64,000 nucleotides of DNA from Heliopora coerulea (Eukaryota; Cnidaria; Anthozoa; Scleralcyonacea; Helioporidae): assembly GCA_030142905.1 (NCBI GenBank), contig JASJOG010000003.1, forward strand, positions 5,859,501 to 5,923,500, in the 5' to 3' direction. The notes under the pieces were generated by a model, which was given only the letters and a program-made list of their open reading frames with translations, ran no database searches and was not told the origin of the DNA. The translations under genes and the position numbers were made by a program. Shown in pieces: positions 1 to 11,279 of the stretch (position 1 is the stretch's first letter; each line of letters opens with the position of its first letter).

Positions 1-1736
1 TGTGGCTCCCGATTTTTGAGAAAGGGGTGGTTAACCAGGCCATGGTTATTCTAGGTTTTTAAGGGCGTGGTGGTTCCTTTTCACTTAAATTGGAGAACGC
101 AAGCAAAGAAAAAATATTCAAATAAATGTTATTATGTAAAAATAGAGACTATGGCAAGGAATCCCCTACTGTATGGTGAGTAACAAGTATAACAGGTATA
201 TCGCATGTCAATAGTTTCGTGGCTTAGTATTTAACGTTTTAATTGTTGGGTGTAAGGTATTTTAACTTCATTATAGAACTTACTTAAATTGTTATCCTCA
301 GTTCCTTCCATGGCAGACAATAGATTATAATTCAGTCGCAAAAATAACTTTAAGTACTTTATCTTGTCAATACGTAGGAAATGAAATATGTAAAACGAAC
401 GTTATAAAATAGTATAAAAAGAACAGCTTGAGGGAAATATTAAGACAGACTTCAACCTGGTGGCAAAAGTGTGATCGCTATACGTAGTCGGCACGCAACA
501 AGTGGCTCAATGGAAGGGTTTAAACCCTCTGAACCTTCCCCTTGGATACGGCACTGGTAATTTAACTACCAGTTTACACCAGCTTATATGGCCTTACATA
601 AAGTTTGAGTGTGTTCCAGTTTTCACGAAAATTTCTGACAGGCATCAATGTCTGTTCTCGTTTGACCATGTCCTCAATACAAGTTGCCACAAGTTGACGT
701 AAGTTGACTTGTGTTATGAATGTACGATACACCAAGGAATTAGAATATAACTCTTGACTTTTTATTTACACACAGAAATGCATCGTCCCACCAACAGCAA
801 TGGTTACACACACTACTGCGCATGCAGGATATCCCTGAACGGGCCCTGAACGGATGTTTTGGTGTACACTGCAGTTTTGATAGACTTACATTCCCGTTTG
901 AGCAAGGATTTAGGTTGTGGCGACTTGTTCTGTTTAGCTCTAAGTCTTTTTTACATCGTGTTCTGGATTATTTATTCGATCCCAAGAAGTGTGCCTTTGC
1001 CAAAACAATATGTAACTTTCATAAATATTTGGTAAAAATCTATTTGTGAAAATACCTTGAAATTCAAGATTTTGTTCGAGGAATTCCACACTAAGGTTTT
1101 TCTACTTCAGAAAGTAATATATAGAAAAGAATTCAGATTTATTTTAAGGCCAAACCTTCAAGAAAACTCTTGGGGAATGTACTGTTTACACCTAATTAAA
1201 CTAACAAAATCAATTTGAAAATTAACGTAATTCTAAGGCGACCAAAAAGGTGGAAAACCACACTACGCGTTTGTTCTTGGGGGTTTTCATCCCCAACGAA
1301 TCGACAAATCACGTAGCTAGGCACAATTTTAAATTAGTTAATTATAACATTGTTAAAAACTGACCAAATAAGTTGTCAAAAAGAGCTCCTGTCTCTGCTC
1401 CTACCCTACTACACTCCTCAAGGGGACAGCAAGTTCATCGGAGCAGTCTCTGGGGAGTACCATCCAAATCAGACCACTCCACATACTAAGCGAATTGACC
1501 TAAAAAAACTTCAAAAACAATCGGCCACTAAAGGGTTAAACTGACCTTAAAATTGGACGAAATAGTTTAATTTGGTCAGATTTCAGTCTTTGAAATATCG
1601 TTAGTAACTAGAAAATCTCAATTGAAACTGTTTCAACAGTTTTTTTTCCCTTTCTAAGTCTCACTTAGGTTTAACTGGTTAACAAGAAGATGATCGCGGG
1701 CACAAAACTGTTAACTTTTAGGAGGCTCCTTAACCG
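1..1736. other. Intergenic flank, no gene recognised
   Basis: AT-rich sequence with only short ORFs without similarity to anything I recognise. No splice-compatible coding segment, RNA gene or terminal-repeat structure was seen. Confidence 0.5.
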
Positions 1737-3004
1737 TCAGGTCACAGAATAAAGAATTAACCAGAAGTCCCACTCGCGAGGAAACTTGTCACACTTTTTT
1801 AACTGCGCATGTCCGCATCCGCCATGTTCTTGGAGGGTATACTCAGCACATTTCAACTAGAAACAATATGGCGAAAACCAAAGTTGGCTCACTAAAACTG
1901 CTGTATTTGGAAAAGTAGGAGGACGATTTTCATTACATTTCTGAATCTATTGAAGAGGAGGTAAGCGATTACTTTTTTATTAGTTTGGTAATGTATAAAC
2001 GATTTCTTCGTGTAGAATTTAGCTTGTGTTCACCGGCACCTCAGTCGCTCTCAGCCCTTAATACGGTTCTTTCCAGGGCCCTGGAAAACTCCTGGAATGA
2101 CAGCTATTTTCTGGGTACTCCTGTAATTCTCCTGGAATCCTCCTGGAATTTTGTAAAGAATTTGAACCTGGATAATCCAGACCTGCCAATTCGTACATTC
2201 ACAAAAGTTCCTTTTTTCATACACAAAATAGATTCGTTTGCTTTTGTCCTTGCTTTTCTGTCAAATCCAAATTGAATCGAGTCGTGAGTTTATTATTGCT
2301 TAATTCTTATATTGAAACCGACAAAATAATGTTGTACTGTTGTCATAAGGAAGATTACATTCTTGCTCCTTTTGCCAAAGAAGAAACTCTTTTAAGATAT
2401 TGAAAGATGATTCAATCTTTACTGAAAGGCATAAATAGTTTTATAGGTAGATGTTCTTTAACTGATTTACTGTAGCTTCAAAGATTTCTTAGCTCCTAAT
2501 AATGTAACGCAGTGTATGCACACATTCAGCAAGTTTTAATCGTTTCAAGTCAAACATTTAACACATATAACAACGGCTGTTAGGTAACTTTTAAAAACTG
2601 TACTAGTCGATAGAAATTGTAGTGTGATGTAGTTCAAATTATTTGAATAAATTTCCGATTACTAGAGTATTAATGTGGTGAATCACCGAGAGACAAGGAT
2701 TGTTAAACTGCCTAATTGTGATCAGTTTTAGCGTAGTATTTGGAAATTTTTTAACAAAAACAGTCAATTTGCCTTCGCTTTAACCGGCCTCGGTGGTAGA
2801 ATCGCCATCCAACGTCCAAAATTTAGCCAGATTCCTTCAAACTGAACTACTCCATATCGTTTCCTTCTGAAAATGACTCAGTTATACCCTCCAAGAACAT
2901 GGCGGCCGTTCAACTTCCAGTGTGCGCGAGGCAACATGCACGAGGACATGTATATCAGAAGTACCGACACTGAGTGGGACTTCTGGTATTATTCTGTGGT
3001 CAGG
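1737..3004. mobile_element. Long-terminal-inverted-repeat DNA element (about 1.27 kb), no transposase
   Basis: The two ends are imperfect inverted copies of about 130 bp. The left end (from GTCACAGAATAAAG through CAGAAGTCCCACTC to CCATGTTCTTGGAGGGTATA near 1842) reappears inverted between about 2882 and 3004. The interior has no recognisable transposase; it contains a short iterated CTCCTGGAAT motif around 2089-2150. The arrangement is that of a non-autonomous foldback or MULE-like element. No clear target duplication was found, so the superfamily is open. Confidence 0.6.
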
Positions 3005-3546
3005 GGTACGCTGCTGAGTTTGATGCTACCTCCAACTCTCCTCTAGTTTGCCAACCCATATCAAGATATGGGTATCAGTGGCGTATGGGTATGAATATCA
3101 AGATATGGGTATCAGTGTATCAGTGGCGGCGTTGCTGTCATGTAGGGCCCAGTTTTATGCAAGCTGACACAAGTTGGTGGTCAACTGACTGGTTAATGCA
3201 ACATGGTGGCCAACCGACAGTTCCAGCAACTTTTAGGTTTAAAAGTTTTCTTTAACTTCCATAGTCTTGCATTCTCGATTGTTCATTGCCTCAATGCAAG
3301 TTACCGCAGTTTCATGTTAGTGTATTTGCAGAGATTTGTATTGACGTTTGACTTGGGCTTAAAACAGGCATAGCATTGGCATAGCAAGTTTTCAAAATAC
3401 TCGTATCCATAACAATTTCAATGTCAAAAAGTATTGTTCTCATAGCAAAATAGATAATTAAATGCAACAATTTCAATGACGGAAGTTATGGGAATTTGAT
3501 ACAAACTGCATGCTAATCTATACAAGAGAAAATTACCTACGAAATA

Positions 3547-3819
3547 CAGGGCCTTTTTTAGCTATTATAGTGGGGGGGCAAATGCCCCCCCAGTCCCTCT
3601 AGGTGGCACGAAAATAAGTAATAATAAAAATGCCTATAGACAAATTTGTTGAGTGCTTTCTTTCAAAAACTGACAATAATCTGTGCCCTAGGTTTACGTT
3701 TTGTAGATTGCAGAATGAGTCCAAGTAAAAAACGATTCTAGAGAGACTAATTTATCAATGAAGCCGAAGGTCCCTTTTGGAAAATGCCCCCCCCGGCAAA
3801 TTTCTTAAAAAAGGCCCTG
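3547..3819. mobile_element. hAT-type MITE with exact 8-bp target duplication
   Basis: A 273-bp element that starts CAGGGCCTTTTTTAG and ends with the inverted equivalent CTTAAAAAAGGCCCTG. It is flanked on both sides by ACGAAATA (3539-3546 and 3820-3827). An 8-bp target duplication with CAG-type ends is the signature of the hAT superfamily. Runs of G and C lie just inside each terminus. There is no coding capacity. Confidence 0.85.
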
Positions 3820-4108
3820 ACGAAATATTGCATTTACAATGACTCACACGAGAAACTTCATTACTTAAATCAGCCGTTGCTCAGTTTGGTCTCGTGATTC
3901 GTAAACAAATCAACCATCAATGCAAAATATCATGGCTTATCTTAGTCAAGGATTATTTTCACTCCGATAAATGGCTCTGCTATGTTCAAACACTTGTAAT
4001 TACGACTGCCTAGAAGAATCATTCGACAAACTGGAATAAAAAAAGAAAAAAAAGCATAACTAGCCGACAATTTCAAAAAGTAAAAGGCAAAGGATAAAAC
4101 ATAAACCA

Positions 4109-4703
4109 AAAAACGTCATCTTGTTTGCACGATATTCAAGTAATAAACAGGACAAGACAGAGACAAAGGTGCGGTCAGTGGCGTAACGAAGTAAATTACC
4201 GCCCGGGGCGGAAGTGGAAAATGCCGCCCCCCACAAAAAGGAAAAGAAAGAACAAAAGAATACTCAAAAAGCAGGTATACACAAAGAATATTCTATCGAA
4301 AAGTGGAACATTCTTTCTCCACTATGTATACTAATTCAAATTACTGACCAGCGCTCATGCGTAAGCTTATGCAAACTTTGCTGTTCAACTGCTATCAATC
4401 TTCAAATAAATAGTAATCAGTTGATTTTACGTTCGTCTATCAACAACACAAGAATGACTTAATATGTAGGTCAACGTTTTTAGGACACTGATGGCCGAAA
4501 ATGCCGCCCCTCCAAAAAGTGCTGCCCAGGGCATCTGCACCGATTGCCCCCACTCGTTACGCCACTGGGTGCGGTGATATTTTGACTCTATTTTAAAGTC
4601 GGTTTGACAATGACTTTGAAATAGAGTCGAAATTTCATCGCATCTTTGTTTCTGTCTTGTCTTGTTTATAGCTTGAATATCAAGCTAACAAGATGACGTT
4701 TTT
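4109..4703. mobile_element. Inverted-repeat element interrupted by a hAT MITE
   Basis: Arms of about 60 bp. The left starts AAAAACGTCATCTTGTT and continues through GATATTCAAG and AGACAAAGGTGCG; the right arm (about 4640-4703) is its inverted copy with a few mismatches. Without the nested 392-bp insertion the element would be only about 200 bp, so it is a small foldback MITE. Superfamily not assigned. Confidence 0.7.
4176..4567. mobile_element. hAT-type MITE nested inside the 4109-4703 element
   Basis: Begins CAGTGGCGTAACGAAG and ends CTCGTTACGCCACTG, flanked by the exact 8-bp duplication GGTGCGGT (4168-4175 and 4568-4575). The termini closely resemble those of the coding hAT element at 6906-9471 (CAG-GGCGTCACGAGG), so that family, or a relative, may have mobilised it. 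Its interior has short ORFs that are not meaningful. Confidence 0.88.
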
Positions 4704-4721
4704 TCATCATTATTATTAATA

Positions 4722-4912
4722 TATGGTGGCTTCCGCTCAGATCGCACATATATATCGAACTTGCACCTTAGCTCACCATCTGAGTCTCGGTAGCTCAATG
4801 GTTAGAGCGTCTCATCGGTTATCAGAAGGTTACGGGTTCGATCCCCGTCTGGGGCTCAGAAATCATTTTCTGAGTACAGAGCTTGAAGATTATTCATCTA
4901 TCTTCATATGTT
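4722..4912 (+). repeat. tRNA-derived SINE, copy 1
   Basis: The centre (about 4783-4857) has a Pol III box A (TAGCTCAATGGTTAGAGC) and box B (GGGTTCGATCCCCG). It folds roughly as a tRNA: acceptor arms GAGTCTC/GGGGCTC and a perfect T stem ACGGG/CCCGT. The anticodon arm is mismatched and lacks U33, and the head and tail sequences are shared with two other copies (6558-6700 reverse; 6721-6828 plus 10171-10290). So it is a SINE, not a working tRNA gene. Confidence 0.7.
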
Positions 4913-6557
4913 TTATCCGTTAATAAACTGCAATATTTCTTGCCTTCTTGGAAGCCCCATTAGAAAATAAATAATCTGGAAAACATTATTTTTTTCATTC
5001 CTGCCGTAACGCAATTTCGGCACTAATCAATTTTTTTATCTGTCAAAATTTCAATAGCAACGTATTCTCGTCAGCCAGTTACGGTTTATATCACGTGGCG
5101 AAGAAGCATGTGGTAAACCAGAAACGGAAACGAAGTATAATCGATGCATCTTTGTCACGGTAATATCAAAAATAGAGTTTTGCATAGGCATCGAACTTCT
5201 AACCGAAGTAGAAAACTTTAAGGGTAGCACTCTGCTAAGCAATAAGGGAATAAGTCTCAAGAAGGCACCGGCCTTTCGAGAGAAAACTCTTCATTCATAG
5301 GCTTTAGCTCCAAACCTGAGCATCTTGTGCTCTCATTGTTTTGGTAGAGTACAACCTTTAAATTTTTTCTATTCTGTAGCCGTTGACTGTTCTTCATCGA
5401 AACTTTAGCGTTGGTGATAATATTGACAAAACAGAGCGAAGCAACTGGAAGGGCCGCAGCTAGCCACTCAACAATACTTGAAATTAGACTTGAAAAACAC
5501 TTAAAATAGTTTGCTAATTCATGCATTGAAATATCGTGAGAAATGGCGAGTTCCTCTGTTCATATGTGAGGATCATATAGACATCTGCTGGAACATTATA
5601 GACATCCGACTATCGTATATCCAAGGGCTATCATCACATGCATGTAGGGAAAGCTTCATTTTCCAGGAAAAGTAAGGTGTAAGCAGGGATGGCGCTAGGA
5701 ATTCCCCGACGCAGGGCTAAGGTCCCCGACAGAAGGGCAAAGGGGTCAGGACCACGCCCCCTTGAAAATTTCCTGATTTTCAGGGTGGAAAATTTCATGT
5801 TACTATTAGCAACGATCGCACAACTGACTAGAAACAGCATTTCTTTTTAGGTTTATGATATGAAGAGAAGAATCTATTACTTTATTTGGTTAAATCAATA
5901 ACAAGTACACCGAGTTGGTACAAAATAGAAATGTGTTATCATCAGTGACAATTCCCCAACGAATTGCTAATTTCCCATGATAGGGGATAAGGTTGCCCGA
6001 TGGAGGGCTGTAGCCCTCTCTCTGTCTTCCCCTCTGACACCACCCCAGGGTGTAAATGAAACCCCCAAGATGGTCACAATTTGCAGCTAATTATATTTCA
6101 TAGACCTAAGATTTTCAATATTTCCTGAGAGGTATTACCTCGAACTCCCTTCCAATCTTTAGCAAAACATGTCCAGTTTTGGCAATTTCCTTAAATTTAA
6201 ACTTACCGGGAATAAATTTACAGCTTTTCTACGCCCATTCCCCTGTCCCCTATTCTATTTTGTAGTGTCTGGCAAACCATTTCACAAAACAGAGGAACAA
6301 CATAAACAAGACGTAAGGAACGTAGGTTTGTGAGGTTCAAAGATTGGAAATTGGAACTTTTATCACCATTCCGGCACTTGTCTCAAAAAGTTTTGTCCAA
6401 GATTGTAGCTGGATCCGAGTTACTCCGTCCGATCATCCACCCAATACTTTTCGGGTTGTTTCCATAGCTCTGCTAAAAGTCACAGAAAGTTGTCAAATAA
6501 CCAAGAAAAAGAGAAAAAAATCAAAAACGAACCACATATTTATTGACGTTGTCTTTG
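4913..6557. other. Non-coding interval with one possible degenerate MITE
   Basis: No gene recognised. Between about 5685 (CAGGGATGGCGCTAGGAAT) and about 6051 (CACCACCCCAGG) the two ends are loosely complementary and flanked by similar GTGTAA sequence. This may be an old hAT-type MITE, but the match is weak. Confidence 0.35.
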
Positions 6558-6700
6558 CATGAGATGACAGATGAACGATCGTCGAGCTCTATCCTCAGAA
6601 AAACAATTTCTGAGCCCCAGTCGGGATCGAACCCGCCACCTTCTGATGACCGGTGAGACGCTCTAACTATTGAGCTACCAAGACTCAGATGGTGAGCTAA
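6558..6700 (-). repeat. tRNA-derived SINE, copy 2 (reverse)
   Basis: Reverse complement of the copy at 4722: box B (GGGATCGAACC as read on +) and box A (CTCTAACTATTGAGCTACC on +) are both present. The 3' tail (CAGAAATTGTTTTTCTGAGG on the minus strand, then AGAGCTCGACGATCGTTCAT) matches the tails of the other copies. Confidence 0.65.
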
Positions 6701-6720
6701 GTTACCGTATCATTATTGTA

Positions 6721-6828
6721 ATATAGTGGTTTCCGTTTTGGTCGAACATATGTCGAACTTGCACCTCAGCTCACCATGTGTCTTTGAAGTTGAATGGTTG
6801 GAACGTCTCACCGGTCCACAGGAGGTCC
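6721..6828 (+). repeat. tRNA-derived SINE, copy 3, 5' part
   Basis: Shares the head of copy 1 (GTGGTTTCCG, CGAACTTGCACCTCAGCTCA) and continues into a diverged box A region. It stops where the foldback element at 6829 begins. SINE sequence resumes beyond the foldback at 10171, with roughly 25 bp of SINE present on both sides, so a single SINE was probably split by the insertion. Confidence 0.5.
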
Positions 6829-6905
6829 AACTCTGACGTCTTTCATGGTCTTCTATGTGTTTTTTATTCTGATAATTCTGCTAGATGCTGTGGAAATTAC
6901 TACGC

Positions 6906-9471
6906 CAGCGGCGTCACGAGGGTTTCTGGCGCCCAGGCTCAAGGTCAACGTTGGTGCCATCTCCCCCCGCACCTCAGCCTAAACAAAATCTTCAAAACGG
7001 TTCCAAGTTCCAAAAAGTATGCACACACTAAGTTAACTCAACAAGTACTTTAGCAAATAAGATGAATAACAGTTAATATACTATATAATGTATTATGAAG
7101 GTATAATATTCAGATTTATGGAAGAATAGGTATAGATACATGAAATTAAAGACTAAAGTCAAATTTTCTGCGTGTATAATTAAAATTATCTTGCTTTCTG
7201 ATGAATCTTTAAAGAAATGTAACGTAAATAGTTCCCTTTTCCGAGCTGTTCAACCACAACGAAATTGTATTACAGTTCTAACAATGAGAAATTGAGAATG
7301 CGAGCGAAAATTTGCACTTGAGTATTTACAATTTGTGAATAAAGGCAACAACTTGTTTCATGAGTTTGATTGGCCAAGTTACTCAAAACATGATCTTTCT
7401 GGCCCTTACTGATGCAAATGTGTCTATAACTTCATCAAAGTTGATCGTCTCCGTGGTTTCCCGCTCAATGCTTAGGAGAGCCAAAGCTGACAGCCTATCT
7501 TCGCCCATTGTGGTTCGAAGGGAGGACAAGATAAGTTTTAACTTGCTAAAAGACCACTCACAGCTTGCGATGGATATGGCAACTGTCAGCAAAATTTGGA
7601 GGCCAACTCGAAAATTTGGAAATACACCTTCGTCCCCATATTGGACAATGAAGTGGAGTAATTGCTCTGGGGTCGTGACTTCCATATCACCACGGCTCTT
7701 GAGCAGCATTCGGCAATCCATAATCTCATTGAACAGCTCTAAGCCATGCAAGTCTGTGTCGTAGAAATTTGCAAGAGTAAGACACTTCTGTTTGATGGAA
7801 TTGATATGTTCTTCAGCTTCTGGACAGACTGAGGACAAGAGGCCTTTGACATCCAAAAGAAAGCCAAACTTGTTTTCTAGATTTCTTAATCTGACGAATC
7901 TCTCACCCATTTCTATATTAAGCCTATCGATGGTACCTTTCATCAACCGAACCATTTCTACTTCCTCGGAGAGACCTGCATCGTCACCACTTTCTCCCGG
8001 CATCTTCTTCCTTCTTCTCCGCCGTCTATCAATCCTGATATCCCAATGATCACACAGCTCTTTGGCTTTTTCAATCGATTCTTGACAGATGCAGTCACGA
8101 TTTTCTGTGAAATGTTCTTGGAGAGCCTGGATATCTTGTGAGGCATCATGGAAATTCATCTTAGGGTCCTGGAGTCGTTTCTGGACTCTGTCGATCTTAG
8201 TAGGCAAAGCATTCCAAAAACCAAGTAGTGCCAGAAAATCGAATGTCAAAGCACGATGTACCAGCTGTATTGCTTCACTTCTGGTAGCAGCGTTTTCGCA
8301 TTCATCGTTTGCGATGTTTTGAAGAAGTTCTACCAAAAATTCCACATTTTGGAAAAATCTCGATCGTTTTAACAGCATTTCCGTGCGCAATGCGTCTGAC
8401 AACACCGCTTTCCGAGAGAACTTATCAAACATTAAGTGTCCAACGTCTTTCCTTTGGATCACATCTAGTAATGGTTTCTTTGCTTCATCGATTTCAGGCT
8501 GTAGTACAGGTACTTCTTCAATGATTGGTAACTCATCCGGCTGCGTCACATTTGGTGCGTCTAATTCACCAGTCAATGTCGGTGTTTCCACGGTCAACTC
8601 GATGTCTTCTTGGCTATCAAAACTTCGTGTCTCCTTAGCATCGCATCTGTCGCCCGCGAACTTCAATACCGATGGTTCTGCAGTACTGGAGGTCACTTTT
8701 TGCGATTTGTCAGATTTGACAGGCGATGTTTTTTCGATTGCCTTTTCCTCTTCGCTGTTTAGCGTTGCTTCCTCTGGATGATTCGAACAGCTAGGTCTGC
8801 TATTGTCCTCAACGTTTCCTTCTCTCAAAAATGCTGCCATCAATTTACTGGAGATCTTGACCTCTTCGGCTTGTTTTTTCCTTTTTAGTCTACCTTGTGC
8901 ACCACTCAATTCTTGTCGCTTCATGACTGTTTATATAAAATCGTATATGGTATTGGCGTTATAAGAGAACAATTTTCTAACAATTGCTCGATCATATCGT
9001 ACAGTCTTCCCATTAAAATATTCCACGTGAGGAATTTCTCTTTTGAAATTTGACACCTTGTTTACACCTTGAAGCGAATGTACTCAATATTCGCACAATT
9101 TTGTTTGTGCTTTAAGTAATATTTTTTGGACAATGAGTCATCGACAAATAGATTAATTACATCTTTCATTGTTTGATTTAGATTCTTAGAAGCTTGTGCG
9201 ACGATGTCGTCGCCGTATATTTCATAGTCATAGTGCAAGTTGATACCCTTTTACGTACCAATGAAAACGTCAACTTTTTTCTTTTGACCAAGAAAAGGTA
9301 TGCAAATTCGCTGTCCGCGTCTTCTTTCTTAGCCTATTAATTGGCTGATTGTCCTCGCAACATATCATGTCATCAAAAACGTTATTTAACCTTGATTTTT
9401 GCGCCCCCACTAACACCAGCGCCCGGGGCAAGCGTACCCGCCTGCCCCCCCCTCCCCTCGTGACGCCACTG
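6906..9471 (-). mobile_element. hAT transposon (2.57 kb) with 8-bp target duplication
   Basis: Ends CAGCGGCGTCACGAGGG and, inverted, CAGTGGCGTCACGAGGG, with exact 8-bp duplication TACTACGC at 6898-6905 and 9472-9479. It carries one long ORF on the minus strand (7383-8924). It sits inside the left arm of the foldback element 6829-10170, so it is the younger insertion. Short MITEs in the window with similar termini may be its dependants. Confidence 0.9.
7383..8924 (-). CDS. hAT-family transposase-derived protein, catalytic core missing (513 aa)
   Basis: Uninterrupted 513-codon ORF from ATG at 8924. The N-terminus is basic (KRQELSGAQGRLKRKKQAEE), as in ZMYM1-like hAT proteins, and is followed by an acidic, serine-rich linker. 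From about residue 195 it matches the C-terminal half of this family: HRALTFDFLALLGFW, a basic RRRRRRKK stretch, then near residues 435-480 the hAT dimerisation motif FPNFRVGLQILLTVAISIAS followed by CEWSFSKLKLILSSLR. The zinc finger and the DDE part normally found between these are absent. It looks like an in-frame internal deletion, so it should not be an active transposase. The open frame over 1.5 kb argues for a recent deletion or for retained function as a regulator; this is not decided. Confidence 0.82.
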   Translation of the reverse strand: MKRQELSGAQGRLKRKKQAEEVKISSKLMAAFLREGNVEDNSRPSCSNHPEEATLNSEEEKAIEKTSPVKSDKSQKVTSSTAEPSVLKFAGDRCDAKETRSFDSQEDIELTVETPTLTGELDAPNVTQPDELPIIEEVPVLQPEIDEAKKPLLDVIQRKDVGHLMFDKFSRKAVLSDALRTEMLLKRSRFFQNVEFLVELLQNIANDECENAATRSEAIQLVHRALTFDFLALLGFWNALPTKIDRVQKRLQDPKMNFHDASQDIQALQEHFTENRDCICQESIEKAKELCDHWDIRIDRRRRRRKKMPGESGDDAGLSEEVEMVRLMKGTIDRLNIEMGERFVRLRNLENKFGFLLDVKGLLSSVCPEAEEHINSIKQKCLTLANFYDTDLHGLELFNEIMDCRMLLKSRGDMEVTTPEQLLHFIVQYGDEGVFPNFRVGLQILLTVAISIASCEWSFSKLKLILSSLRTTMGEDRLSALALLSIERETTETINFDEVIDTFASVRARKIMF

Positions 9472-10170
9472 TACTACGCCAGCGTTTTATTTAACCTCGC
9501 AGATAGCTGAGCTCGCGGCACTTCTCTTAACAGTTTGTTGCCGTGCAAATAGCAACGCGCGCTAATTTGAAACTCCAAATAGGTGTTTTTTTCTGTGCCA
9601 CTTGAACGCGCGTGAGGTAGGCTGAATGTTGAGACGACAGAACACCCAGTGAGGGATAACACGCGAGAGAACAAGAGGAGAGTGGAAAGGGATGAAACTC
9701 TGACGCGTCGCTGTTCAACGTGTTCCGTAAGTAGCTTGGACACAGATCATAACAATCGGAATCCGCCGGATGGCTAGAAGACCACCGCTACGGTCGCTGA
9801 ATAAAATTCATCATCACTCAGGGCAATCACCTCTTCTCACCCGCGTGTTTTATCAAAACGTGTTTTTTGCCAACTGGTAACTTCTTCGAGTTCAAATTAT
9901 TACCACATGCACTAAACGCTCACTGCGTGTTCTGTCGTCTCAGTATTCAGCCTACGTCGCGCGCGTTGAAGTGGCACAGAAAAAATACACCTGTTTGGAG
10001 TTTCAAATTATCGCGCGTTGTTATTTGCACGGCAATAGACTGTTAAGAGAAGCGCCGCGGGCTCAGCTATCAGCGCGGTTAAATAAAACGCTGGCGTAGT
10101 AATTTCTACAGCATCTAGCAGAATTATTAGAATAAAAAACACATAGAGCACCATGAAAGGCGTCAGAGTT

Positions 10171-10290
10171 AGGCTCCCTGTGACTGGTCATCAGAAGGTT
10201 GCAGGTTCGATCCCCGTCTGGGGATCAGTCACTCAGAAATCGTTTTCCTGAGGATAGAGCTTGACGATTGTTCATCTGTCATCTCACGAT
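10171..10290 (+). repeat. tRNA-derived SINE, copy 3, 3' part
   Basis: Box B (GCAGGTTCGATCCCCGTC) followed by the SINE tail (CAGAAATCGTTTTCCTGAGG, then AGAGCTTGACGATTGTTCAT). This is the continuation of the SINE at 6721-6828 across the foldback insertion. Confidence 0.6.
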
Positions 10291-10861
10291 ATCTCCGAAC
10301 TCTTACACTTCTAAAATATAAGTTGTCTTTACATATTTAAAAGATTTCAAATGTGGCACTGGGATGGAATAGGGTAACTACCAGGTGCTGATTTGTAAAG
10401 TGGCCGACGGATGCGACGGTTGCCAGCTTTTATGAATGATACCCCTGTGTAAGAGATGAATTGTTTGCTTTGTTAGTTCACATTTTCCTGGTCACGAAGA
10501 TTATTATCTGTTTCTATGGAGCTAAACTGTAATTGGATGCAATTTAAACTGCAACTGAGCCCATTTTTAAAAAAATGGTTTCATCTAACTTCAGCTCCCT
10601 TAAAATATAAGCAATGGTTAACCCAAACCTAATGTATAAATATATTTATTCAAAAATACACTGGGTTTTTTATATTTATAAATCGTTCATTTTCATTAAT
10701 GAAAAATTACCTCATGCCCGCACCCCTTACTTGCACCCCCCGTTTTTCGATCAGCTTACACGCCCCTTTCCAATGAACTATTTAAATATAATTGACCTCT
10801 TCAAAACGGTATTAAGATTTGTGTCTCCTAAAATCGGTTTTATTTTATTTTGTTTGGAAAT
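10291..10861. other. Upstream region of formin first exon 1A
   Basis: AT-rich non-coding sequence that should hold the promoter and 5' UTR of exon 1A. I see no convincing core promoter element; the ORF here is low-complexity noise. Confidence 0.35.
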
Positions 10862-11279
10862 ATGGCCGACGATGATGTAGAATTAACACCGCCTGGCACG
10901 TACAAGTTAAAACATTTGTGGCAAAGGTTAATTGACCTTTCTCGTGCTTCGGCAAGTGTTGACTCCGCAAATGATGATGACCTCAATCCAGATGAATGTA
11001 TTGATCTGCTTCAACTTGGGTCACGAATACAGATTTTCCAGTCAGTTCGATCAAAGATTTTGAGTTGTTCAAAGAAATGGACGAAAGAATTTGTGAAGCA
11101 AGGTGGACTAGGTTATTTATTGGACGCTCTGGAAGATTTGACCGATAAACGTATTTACGACATCAGCGAAACTTACGAAATCGTGAAATGTGTGTCATGT
11201 ATCAAAGCAGTGATAAACTCAAAGGCGGGACTTGAAGCTATGGTAGAGAGAAAAGAATGTACAAGAAAGCTAGCAAAGG
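10862..11279 (+). CDS. INF2-like formin, alternative first coding exon 1A (GBD/DID region)
   Basis: Starts ATG GCC GAC and runs 418 bp to a donor GTTGGT, ending in phase 1 (139 codons plus one base). The protein has the layout of the first coding exon of INF2: a helix-rich N-terminus, DECIDLLQL, then WTKEFVKQGGLGYLLDALED and KCVSCIKAVINSKAGLEAMV. This is the GTPase-binding/diaphanous-inhibitory armadillo start of formins. The ORF reads through the donor for only 15 more residues before a stop. The end phase matches exon 2 at 27857 (phase 1), 16.6 kb downstream. Exons 1B and 1C lie between. It could be an alternative first exon driven by its own promoter or a remnant of a duplicated 5' end; the clean reading frame favours the former. 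Transcript support cannot be seen. Confidence 0.72.

Larger units (their letters stand above)
6829..10170. mobile_element. Foldback DNA element with about 260-bp arms, split by a hAT insertion
   Basis: The left arm starts AACTCTGACG at 6829 and runs to 6905; it resumes after the hAT element at 9480 and continues to about 9656. The right arm (about 9921-10170) is its inverted copy and ends CGTCAGAGTT. Spacer about 260 bp. Removing the hAT element restores a 770-bp element with nearly complete self-complementarity. There is no coding capacity; it may be MULE-like, but target duplications are unclear. Confidence 0.75.

Noticed and set aside
4783..4857. Apparent tRNA gene with good box A and box B
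   Set aside because: The anticodon arm is mismatched, U33 is missing, and the same head and tail sequences recur in two further copies; this is a SINE.
7360..8781. Several + strand ORFs of 70-134 codons
   Set aside because: Antisense shadows of the hAT-derived ORF at 7383-8924.
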